Positions 17,458 to 24,064 of a stretch of 64,000 nt of DNA are shown here, piece after piece. The first letter of the stretch is position 1, and every line of letters starts with the position of its first letter. Position numbers and translations under genes: made by a program. The DNA is from Oligoflexia bacterium (GTDB lineage: Bacteria; Bdellovibrionota; Bdellovibrionia; JABDDW01), in NCBI GenBank assembly GCA_016715815.1, contig JADJXN010000009.1:1-64000 (forward strand). The letters run 5' to 3'. Below the pieces are notes generated by a model, which ran no database searches, was not told the origin of the DNA, and saw only the letters and a list, made by a program, of their open reading frames with translations.

Positions 17458-18245
17458 GCACGCTCTCCATAGACAGCTACAGGACTAGCATCTTTCAGGC
17501 TAAATAATGGAAATTTTTCTTTTATCAGCTTTTCAAGTTGTTTACGGTAAATTGCACCAACAGATCCGCAGGTCAAGTTTTCTTTGGGCTCCAGCTTATA
17601 CAAAAGTTTTTTTTCTGATAGACCTAGGAATTTTAGATCCATTTTCATTTCACTAAACTTTAGTTCTATACTTACAAGTTCTTCTTTTATGTTCTCTGGT
17701 AAAGCCCCCCACTTATTTGTGTTTTTCCATATTGATTCTGTTGGGCTAGGTTCTTGGTCATAGAAAACATCTACACATTTGTCATCATGTACAGAAATTG
17801 AGCTATTCCTAACAAAGCCAACTTCATCACTAATACCAGTGACTAACCCATCAATAGCCTCTCTCCAGTATTGGCAGTATCTGCTCCCAATAGATTCTCC
17901 CCCCTCACAACCTTTCCGATTAAGAACATGTGCCGTTGTCTTTATCTCCCAGGTTCCGATAAGACAAGGTACCCCTAGTTTATCTACAAAGTCTGTAAAG
18001 TCACTTTTTTCCCAAATTAAGCCTTTTGATTTTTGATAACTTAAACCCAGGTTCCGGGAGTTTAGAAAAATTTGCTTTAAAAAATCTTCAAATTTATCTT
18101 CACCCAAACCATTGAGAGTATACACATATTCAGTTTCGGCTTTTTGATCTATGAAAGTTTTTTTATATGCAGCCTCGCGAGCACGCTGCCATCTGTTCCT
18201 TATGTCTTGAATCGTGGTTTCAACTTCATACGCTATGTTACCCAT
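17454..18245 (-). CDS. unknown cysteine-containing cytosolic protein of the molybdoenzyme operon
   Basis: This 263-residue protein has no signal peptide or membrane segment. Its central part holds C94, C113, C124, H153 and C157 in a dense region that includes GSRYCQYWREAIDGL (around 120-134) and HDDKCVDVFY (153-162). This layout distantly recalls small-molecule-binding or hydrolase-like domains with a C...D...Cxx(V/F)xF ending, but I cannot name a family. The gene lies three bases after tatA and overlaps the 107-residue gene by four bases, so it belongs to the enzyme operon. The conserved-looking Cys/His set suggests metal or cofactor handling during maturation, which is inference. Confidence 0.7.
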   Translation of the reverse strand: MGNIAYEVETTIQDIRNRWQRAREAAYKKTFIDQKAETEYVYTLNGLGEDKFEDFLKQIFLNSRNLGLSYQKSKGLIWEKSDFTDFVDKLGVPCLIGTWEIKTTAHVLNRKGCEGGESIGSRYCQYWREAIDGLVTGISDEVGFVRNSSISVHDDKCVDVFYDQEPSPTESIWKNTNKWGALPENIKEELVSIELKFSEMKMDLKFLGLSEKKLLYKLEPKENLTCGSVGAIYRKQLEKLIKEKFPLFSLKDASPVAVYGERA

Positions 18246-18248
18246 AGA

Positions 18249-18461
18249 TCACCGCTTAACTCTAGAGGAAATTTGGATCTGTTTTGGTTCTGAAGGTTGT
18301 TTTGGCACAACTTCATCATTACTAATTTCAAAGAGTTCTTTTTTAAAATTAGAAATTGTTTTTCCTAGCGCCTGACCAAGTGAGGGCAGTCGATTTGATC
18401 CAAAAAATAAAAGTGCAATTCCTCCAACTAGTAAAAGCTCAGTCATACCTAGGTTGCCCAT
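18249..18461 (-). CDS. tatA: Sec-independent translocase TatA/TatE-like protein
   Basis: The 70-residue protein has one N-terminal membrane helix (MTELLLVGGIALLFFGSNRLP) followed by the amphipathic GQALGKTISNFKKE helix and a polar tail. This is the exact architecture of TatA/TatE pore subunits, with the conserved FG and LG residues. It is the first gene of the operon. A dedicated TatA beside a large Tat substrate suggests the module travels with its own export component; TatC and TatB are not in the window and must come from elsewhere in the genome. Confidence 0.9.
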   Translation of the reverse strand: MGNLGMTELLLVGGIALLFFGSNRLPSLGQALGKTISNFKKELFEISNDEVVPKQPSEPKQIQISSRVKR

Positions 18462-18503
18462 TAGTGCTCCAAACTGCTTACTTAAGCGCCCTTTGTTTTT
18501 GAT

Positions 18504-18542
18504 ATTATATAAATTTATGGTAAATACTTATGATCAGGATCA
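18504..18542 (-). promoter_or_regulatory. predicted class II CRP/FNR-family promoter of the tatA-molybdoenzyme operon
   Basis: The palindrome TGATCAGGATCA at 18531-18542 has the TGAT-N4-ATCA core of FNR/DNR/NNR sites. On the minus strand a perfect TATAAT lies at 18509-18504. If transcription starts about seven bases after that hexamer (near 18497), the centre of the palindrome is about 40 bases upstream, the usual class II activator position. The tatA start codon is at 18461. This predicts induction by low oxygen or nitric oxide/nitrogen oxides through a CRP/FNR-family regulator, none of which is encoded in this window. Confidence 0.65.
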
Positions 18543-18630
18543 GTATTAATTAGATTAAGTGTGCAATGCGGAAAATAATTTTAGCTTAATTAAAAAATTA
18601 ATGCGGGTCGTTGTAAAGTATTCTAACGCT

Positions 18631-18770
18631 CTACTGACACTTAAATTTCATCTCAGTGCTGTAGTCCTTACCACTTGTCATAATTGAGCCAACAGTACCT
18701 GCCCCACCAACAACTGCACCGCCTGTGCGTGTCTGGTCTAATGCTGAGCGCTCGGCATCTTCACCTTCAA
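18631..18770 (-). pseudogene. remnant 3' end of an unknown gene
   Basis: Between the molybdoenzyme promoter and the methyltransferase stop, the minus strand holds a well-formed coding tail of about 46 codons. It has a glycine-rich stretch (RTGGAVVGGAGTVGSI), then KDYSTEMKFKCQ and TAG at 18631-18633. No start codon or ribosome-binding site precedes it, and its frame is closed by TAA inside the methyltransferase 3' end. It looks like the C-terminus of a secreted or glycine-zipper protein whose 5' part was lost. It marks the right edge of the molybdoenzyme block, consistent with past rearrangement there. The rest of the 18462-18770 gap holds only the promoter. Confidence 0.4.
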
Positions 18771-19448
18771 CTACTTTTTCTTAAACAAGGCTTCAGCTAA
18801 TTGTTGCTGGGTTGATTTTCCCTTATCCCCACCGTCTTTTGTGTGCATGTCAAAAAGATTGTATTTTGCCGCATCTTTATCAAGTGGTTTTTGAGCAAGG
18901 CACTGAACCACATGCTTTCCACCAACAAAACCTTCATTATAATATAAAATGCGCATGCCCTTTAAATTGTGCAAAATTTCATTAGAACGGTAAAAGTAAT
19001 TACGTGTGTCCTCCGGCGAGAGAGGCTCCTTCATTTCATCAACGGTGTAGGAATTTATTAACAAAGTGCCACCTTGTTTAAGGGCACGCACTATTTCAGA
19101 ATAATACCTTGTGACAGATGGTTTAAAATAAAACATCACAATGCTGTCATACTCCATAAGGCCAAAAAGATATAAATCAAGATCACCTTGCTTTACCTCT
19201 AACTCTACACCACTTTGTTGAGCAAGTGATTGAGCACGCTCAATTGCTACTTTTGAAGCATCAAAGCCTTTTACATGAAAACCGCTTTTAGCCAAAAAAA
19301 CACTATTAACCCCCTCACCCATGCCAATATCTAATACTTTGCCTTTTTTAAGACGACTTAGCATTTGAGTTAAAAACGCATCAGCGTCTTTACCTTTTAA
19401 ATAAGTGTTTTTTTGATAATAACTATCCCAAAATTCTTGCGGTTTCAT
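18771..19448 (-). CDS. class I SAM-dependent methyltransferase (TehB-like)
   Basis: This 225-residue protein has a standard SAM-binding Rossmann fold: GKVLDIGMGEGVNSVFLA (motif I, about residues 35-52), VKGFDASKVAIERA (motif II) and LKQGGTLLINSY (motif IV region). The short N-terminus with FWDSYYQKN and the general layout resemble TehB/thiopurine-type methyltransferases acting on small molecules. The C-terminal 30 residues are polar and not part of the fold. The substrate is unknown. It is divergent from lpxD. Confidence 0.82.
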   Translation of the reverse strand: MKPQEFWDSYYQKNTYLKGKDADAFLTQMLSRLKKGKVLDIGMGEGVNSVFLAKSGFHVKGFDASKVAIERAQSLAQQSGVELEVKQGDLDLYLFGLMEYDSIVMFYFKPSVTRYYSEIVRALKQGGTLLINSYTVDEMKEPLSPEDTRNYFYRSNEILHNLKGMRILYYNEGFVGGKHVVQCLAQKPLDKDAAKYNLFDMHTKDGGDKGKSTQQQLAEALFKKK

Positions 19449-19543
19449 TTCTATGAGAATCTGAGTATTTTAAGGGAAAATCAATAGTTAAAATTAAACT
19501 TAAGGCTATTCAAAATGGCCATTATAGGCTATGAGTCAAGACA

Positions 19544-20590
19544 ATGATAAAAGTAACTGATGTTTTAAAAGAGTTTAAAAACTTAAATTTAATCATAGAA
19601 GTTATTGGTAACCCTGAGGCAAGCTTTGAAAATGTCTCTTCTGTTGAAAATTGTGGCCCTAAAGACCTTACTTTTTTAGAAAACCCTGAGTTTCTACAAA
19701 ATATTATTAAACAAAAACCAAGTGTTGTTGTTACTAACCCTAAATTAAAAGACCAGTTAAAAGAGACTCAGGCTGTGCTTGTAACAGCAAATGTGCGCCT
19801 AGCCCACGCACTGATTAAGAAAAAATATGCAGACCGTGATTTTACTAAATCTGGCTGGGTGAATATTCACCCAAGTGCAGTCGTGCATGAAACCGCAAAG
19901 CTTGGTGAAAGTGTTGTGGTAGAGCCAAAAGCAGTTATTGGGAAAAATGCTTTAATTGGTAAAAACACACGTATTATGGCAGGAGCTGTTATTGAAAATG
20001 ATGTTGAAATTGGACAAGACTGCGTTATTCACCCCAATGTGGTTATTGGTTATAAGTGCAAACTTGGCAATGAAGTAGTTATTGAAGGTGGAAGTGTCAT
20101 TGGCTCTCAGGGTTATGGTTTTGCCCAAGATGAAAAAAAGAGAAGTTATCAAATTCCCCAAACAGGAATTGTTGTTATTGAAGACCGCGTGCGCGTGGGA
20201 GCAAATAATTGTATTGATAGAGCTGCTTATGGCCAAACACGCATTGGCGCAGGCACAAAGCTTGATAATCTTTGCCATGTAGCCCACAACGTTCAAATTG
20301 GTGAGGATTGCATCTTAACAGCGTTTTTCTGTGTGGCGGGCTCAACAAAAATTGGGGATAGAATGGTGGCAAGTGGTCAAACCGGAATTATAGACCATTT
20401 AAACATTTGTAATGACGTTACCCTTTTACATAAGGCAGGTGTGACAAAAGATATTACAGTACCTGGCGCTTACGCAGGAATACCTTTGCAAAATTTTAGC
20501 GATTACACTAAAAATGCAGCAGTTTTAAAAAATGCGAGTGAGCTTCGTAAAAAGGTTTTAGATTTAGAAAAAGAATTAAAAAATAAATAA
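19544..20590 (+). CDS. lpxD: UDP-3-O-acylglucosamine N-acyltransferase
   Basis: The 348-residue protein adds the second hydroxyacyl chain to the lipid A precursor. It has an N-terminal uridine-binding domain (residues 1-100, with ENCGPKDLTFLENPEF). A long left-handed beta-helix of hexapeptide repeats follows (about 107-310), then a C-terminal helix. The catalytic histidine is in CHVAHNVQIG (compare E. coli His239). Length is close to E. coli LpxD (341). No other lpx gene is nearby, so this may be a stand-alone copy; such lipid A gene duplicates would need genome context to assess. Confidence 0.92.
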   Translation: MIKVTDVLKEFKNLNLIIEVIGNPEASFENVSSVENCGPKDLTFLENPEFLQNIIKQKPSVVVTNPKLKDQLKETQAVLVTANVRLAHALIKKKYADRDFTKSGWVNIHPSAVVHETAKLGESVVVEPKAVIGKNALIGKNTRIMAGAVIENDVEIGQDCVIHPNVVIGYKCKLGNEVVIEGGSVIGSQGYGFAQDEKKRSYQIPQTGIVVIEDRVRVGANNCIDRAAYGQTRIGAGTKLDNLCHVAHNVQIGEDCILTAFFCVAGSTKIGDRMVASGQTGIIDHLNICNDVTLLHKAGVTKDITVPGAYAGIPLQNFSDYTKNAAVLKNASELRKKVLDLEKELKNK

Positions 20591-20602
20591 GGGGCATTAA
20601 AA

Positions 20603-21526
20603 ATGATTAAAATTTTTTTATTAATCTTGTTTGTAACAGTAAAATCTTATGGCTGGGGGGACTTGGGCCATCAAACTGTAGCAGAAATTGCATCAAAGCA
20701 TATTTCAGCTAAAACAAAAGCAGCAATTGAAAAAATATTAGCTCCTGAACCACTTGCAGCAGCAGCTATTTGGCCAGATATAGTCCGCGGAGATAAAAGA
20801 TTTTCCATGTTTGCGCCCTATCACTACTCTGAAGTTCCAGAGGGTAAAACCTATGACACTATGGAAAAACATGAGCATGCTGCTAAAGATGCCATGACTG
20901 TAATTGTTAAATACCCTGAGCTAATTAAAAATGTTTCTTCTTCAAAAGAGCAGAAGATGATTGCTTTAAGATACATCATTCATGTTGTAGGAGATGTGCA
21001 CCAACCCCTTCATGTAGGTAATGGTAAAGATAAAGGCGGAAATGATTGTCTTGTGGTTTGGCAAAACCCAAAAACAAAATTTAATACAAACCATAATTTA
21101 CACTCCATGTGGGATGACACGTTAATTGAGCAGTTTCGCTCAGAAAGAAGAGAAAAGTTAAAAAACTTTTATGGCTATGATATTTATGCAAAAGAAATTT
21201 TAAAGAAATATGAAAATTTAAAGGATGAGTTTGACAAAATTAAATCAAAGTCTGCTAATGATTGGTTTAATGAGTCTATTGAGCTCAGAGATTCTTTAGT
21301 GTACCCAGCAAACCCTGAGAAATATTGCAAAAAAAATGTATTACAAAATGACAAACCTATTCTTTCAAATGATTATTACCAAAAAGCAATACCTGTAATT
21401 GAAAAACGCCTACTATACGGCGGGATCAGACTTGCTAAAGTTTTAGATGATATTTTTGCAAGCTTTCCAAATGTTCAATCAAACGATATGGAAGTTTTAA
21501 ACTCGCTTCAATTGACTAACCATTGA
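20603..21526 (+). CDS. S1/P1 nuclease family zinc-dependent secreted nuclease
   Basis: The 307-residue protein begins with a signal peptide (1-17) whose predicted cleavage leaves Trp18 as the mature N-terminus. That is required in P1 nuclease, where the terminal amine and carbonyl of Trp1 bind zinc. Other ligands follow the family order: H23, an Asp in WPDIVRGD, His in YHYSEVP, HVVGDVHQPLH, and HNLHSMWDD. P1-like enzymes cut single-stranded DNA and RNA and remove 3' phosphates. An exported nuclease suits a predator or scavenger lifestyle. The 3' end overlaps the convergent membrane-protein gene by 30 bases. Confidence 0.88.
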   Translation: MIKIFLLILFVTVKSYGWGDLGHQTVAEIASKHISAKTKAAIEKILAPEPLAAAAIWPDIVRGDKRFSMFAPYHYSEVPEGKTYDTMEKHEHAAKDAMTVIVKYPELIKNVSSSKEQKMIALRYIIHVVGDVHQPLHVGNGKDKGGNDCLVVWQNPKTKFNTNHNLHSMWDDTLIEQFRSERREKLKNFYGYDIYAKEILKKYENLKDEFDKIKSKSANDWFNESIELRDSLVYPANPEKYCKKNVLQNDKPILSNDYYQKAIPVIEKRLLYGGIRLAKVLDDIFASFPNVQSNDMEVLNSLQLTNH

Positions 21527-21964
21527 TGAATTAAGCTCATCATGGCGAATCTTGCCACCCATGTTTGCGGCAAGCCCCATAAAAAAGCATGTTGCCAGAG
21601 CTGACACAAGAATAATGTTTATTAAAGATTTTTTGTATTTTTTAAGCTTATTAAAATAGGCGTAAGTCAAAATACTTGCCCCTGAAGTCAAAAGTGAAAA
21701 TATAAGTGCTATTTGACTTATTTCTTCATGTTTTTCAATGACCTCTTCAGAAAAACCAGGAAGGTGCTCTACAAATTCTTCTGCTGGCTCACCAGTTAAA
21801 AAAGCAAAAACTGATGTGACACCAACAAGCACAAAAAATTTTAGAGAAAATTTAAGAAACTCATCATTATTCTTAAAAATGGCATAAAGTAAAATAAGAA
21901 GGCCAAATACTGTGCCCACTACTGGAAAGTGATTAATGATTAAATGTATATGTGCTTGATTCAT
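21497..21964 (-). CDS. DUF2231-like four-helix membrane protein
   Basis: This is a 155-residue inner-membrane protein with four hydrophobic segments (about 12-27, 40-57, 86-103 and 112-131). The N-terminal HIHLIINHFPVVG motif and the acidic GEPAEEFVEHLPG loop followed by KHEEIS are typical of the DUF2231-type group, in which conserved histidines may bind haem or metal. Function is unknown. It is convergent with the S1/P1 nuclease gene and lies downstream of hsp20, from which it is separated by a strong terminator. Confidence 0.6.
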   Translation of the reverse strand: MNQAHIHLIINHFPVVGTVFGLLILLYAIFKNNDEFLKFSLKFFVLVGVTSVFAFLTGEPAEEFVEHLPGFSEEVIEKHEEISQIALIFSLLTSGASILTYAYFNKLKKYKKSLINIILVSALATCFFMGLAANMGGKIRHDELNSSMVSQLKRV

Positions 21965-21983
21965 GCATCCCCCATTTTAAAAT

Positions 21984-22010
21984 AAAAAAAGGCCGCTTTA
22001 AGCGGCCTTT
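21984..22010 (-). terminator. Rho-independent terminator of hsp20
   Basis: A perfect GGCCGC/GCGGCC stem with a five-base loop (21991-22007) is followed on the minus strand by TTTTTTTATTTT. On the plus strand the stem is followed only by TTT, so it acts mainly for hsp20, whose stop is at 22015. Confidence 0.9.
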
Positions 22011-22014
22011 GCCG

Positions 22015-22425
22015 TTACCTAACTGCAATCAACTTTGCGCCTGATTTGGCAGCCTTAGGTACGGCTAGCGAAAGAACACCATTTTCATACTTCGCATCTA
22101 CCTTTTCAACATTTACAGGAGTCGGCAACTCAAAGCTTCTGTAATAGCTTCCATAGGACACCTCACAAAAATGAGTCTTAGTATCCTTATCTTCTTCTTT
22201 TCGTTGTGACTTCCTTTCGCCAGAAACGATCAGTTTATTACCGTACAATTCAATGCCGATATCATCTTTGCGTAATCCTGGCATATCAATTTTCAAGTTA
22301 TAGTGCGTTGGTGTTTCTTCGAAATCTGTTTCAAGTTCAAAATCTTCGATTGAATCTTCCCACGCCCTTTCCATTCTTCTCATAAAATCTCTAGAAAAAG
22401 GAATCATACTTTTTGCTGTTAACAT
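22015..22425 (-). CDS. small heat shock protein Hsp20
   Basis: The start is the ATG at 22425 (MLTAKSMIPF), preceded by GGAGGAG; the longer open frame to 22581 has no family features. The 136-residue protein has an alpha-crystallin domain from about residue 38 to 132: YNLKIDMPGLRKDDIGIELYG, ISGER-like VSGERKS, then YRSFELP and ENGVLSLAVPK. It is an ATP-independent holdase chaperone. A possible sigma-54 promoter lies 66-80 bases upstream and a strong terminator follows, so it is probably a single-gene unit. Confidence 0.92.
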   Translation of the reverse strand: MLTAKSMIPFSRDFMRRMERAWEDSIEDFELETDFEETPTHYNLKIDMPGLRKDDIGIELYGNKLIVSGERKSQRKEEDKDTKTHFCEVSYGSYYRSFELPTPVNVEKVDAKYENGVLSLAVPKAAKSGAKLIAVR

Positions 22426-22490
22426 TTTCTCCTCCTTTTCTACAAAGCGACTTTTTGCTTTGCTCTTTAACTTCCTGATTATTAACTGTC

Positions 22491-22505
22491 GCAAGTTTAA
22501 TGCCA
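22491..22505 (-). promoter_or_regulatory. candidate sigma-54 promoter of hsp20
   Basis: The minus strand reads TGGCATTAAACTTGC. GG and GC are separated exactly as in -24/-12 promoters and nine of the most conserved bases are kept (TGGCA and TTGC). It lies 66-80 bases before the hsp20 start codon. No enhancer-binding site was identified, so this is a motif match only. Confidence 0.4.
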
Positions 22506-22585
22506 CCGCGAAGTAGCAATAAATTTTAGTTGAAAGCTTAAGCGTAACCTTTTGACAAAATTTGAGGTGCCAAACTGGCAAAGTT

Positions 22586-23536
22586 TTAAAAATGCCACCC
22601 TATGGCAAGTTTTGCATCACCAATAGCTGCAGGAATTTTTAATGAGTTTGTTGTAAAAGCTGTCATATCTCCCGTTGCTATAATGGCTATTAAAAAATCA
22701 TCCCCATTAAAACCAAAGGAAATAACGGCATCTGATTTTACAGCATTACCAATGCTATATGTTTGGCCAATACTATCTTTAATAACTCTGTAAGTTCCAC
22801 CAAGACCTACGTTTAGCAGTAAACTAGTGAAAACTTTTTTGGACCAAGCAATAGTGTAACCATAACCGCCTTTTAAAGTTAAAGAATTAAAGTGAAGACT
22901 AATGACATTTTTATCATCACCAAACTGGGACCTAACTTGAGAGGGTATTAAAAAAGAATCACTACTAAAATAGGTGTCACTAAAATTTAAACCCCAAAGC
23001 CAAGACCCCCCACTTGATTCTTGCCTTGCATCTTGATTAATAGCAGCGGTGTAGGAAAATTTCTCAGGACTTGAAACAATAGTGGCATTTAAGGAGATAT
23101 TTCCACCAACCATATTTGCATCAAGCATATGAAAGCCTGGCGCATAACCTGTTGCAATTTGAGATGTGTTTTCAAGATAAAAACCTTTATAGCGCTGATA
23201 ATTTGCTTCAAGCCTAAGCCACCTTGGTGTGTAGGTAACTCGGTAATCAGTATATTCTGTAACACCCTTTTTTTGTGCTGAGCCTGGGTCATCATTATTG
23301 GCCCAACCATAGCCAACGCTAATAAAGCCATTAATTGAAACATCCACACCGGTGAGCGCTCTAATATTAGGTGCCCATACCACATTGGTGCTATTAAAGG
23401 TATTTTCAATGGTAAATTTATATGTTGGCGTGTCTGCATAAAGCCTTGCGGTGAGTATTTTATTTTTAAACTCATTAATCTGCCCATGGGCTTGGATAGT
23501 TGTAAGTAGAACTAGAAACATAAATGAATTTTTCAT
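22586..23536 (-). CDS. DUF4421-like outer-membrane beta-barrel protein
   Basis: Starting at the ATG at 23536 gives 316 residues with a signal peptide (1-19, ending AHGQ). The longer start at 23557 would add seven residues before it. The mature sequence alternates aromatic and polar residues and ends in aromatic WHF, as outer-membrane barrels do. YGWANNDDPG, TEYTDYRVTYTPRWLRLEANYQ and GGNISLNATIV resemble the DUF4421 family. The role is unknown. The stop is about 160 bases upstream of the hsp20 start codon, with the hsp20 promoter between. Confidence 0.7.
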   Translation of the reverse strand: MKNSFMFLVLLTTIQAHGQINEFKNKILTARLYADTPTYKFTIENTFNSTNVVWAPNIRALTGVDVSINGFISVGYGWANNDDPGSAQKKGVTEYTDYRVTYTPRWLRLEANYQRYKGFYLENTSQIATGYAPGFHMLDANMVGGNISLNATIVSSPEKFSYTAAINQDARQESSGGSWLWGLNFSDTYFSSDSFLIPSQVRSQFGDDKNVISLHFNSLTLKGGYGYTIAWSKKVFTSLLLNVGLGGTYRVIKDSIGQTYSIGNAVKSDAVISFGFNGDDFLIAIIATGDMTAFTTNSLKIPAAIGDAKLAIGWHF

Positions 23537-23619
23537 TACTAGACTAGTATCTAGCAAAAAAACTCTAATTTACAATTAATCTTTTAACTTGCTTTAATAC
23601 TATCTATGGAGGAGCAGCT

Positions 23620-24024
23620 ATGAAACATGCAAAATTATATGGAAAGTTAGGTTTAATTACATTTATTTTGGTTTTTATAACAGATTTTATTATTCACGGT
23701 ATGATTTTAAAAGGCACCTACGCAGCCACTGCAAGTCTTTGGCGCCCTGAAGCTGACATGAGTCATTTTTTTCCTTTTATGCTCTCAGGACAAATAATTG
23801 TGGCTGTGTTTTTTGCCATTATTTTTACCCATGGCTATAAAGGCAAGGGCATTAAAGAAGGTGTTCACTATGGCCTACTCATGGGAAGCTTGTGGGCAGG
23901 GCAAAACTTAATAATGTATGCAGTATTACCATACCCACTAAGCCTAACACTTTCTTGGATATTTTTGGGTTATATACAAACCATTTTTATTGGTGTGCTA
24001 CTTACAAAATTAGTAAAAAAATAA
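23620..24024 (+). CDS. four-helix membrane protein of unknown function
   Basis: The 134-residue inner-membrane protein has about four transmembrane helices. Between helices 1 and 2 is a short loop (YAATASLWRPEADM) that looks conserved in similar small membrane proteins I have seen, but I cannot attach a family name or function. A GGAGGAG ribosome-binding site lies six bases before the ATG. It stands alone between genes on the other strand. Confidence 0.65.
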   Translation: MKHAKLYGKLGLITFILVFITDFIIHGMILKGTYAATASLWRPEADMSHFFPFMLSGQIIVAVFFAIIFTHGYKGKGIKEGVHYGLLMGSLWAGQNLIMYAVLPYPLSLTLSWIFLGYIQTIFIGVLLTKLVKK

Positions 24025-24064
24025 TGTTTAATGGATTTTATAAGCAGCTTAAAAACCAGGTGAA

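Noticed and set aside
22530..22575. A second sigma-54-like sequence (TGGCAC) upstream of hsp20
   Set aside because: No GC lies ten bases after the GG, so the -12 element is missing.
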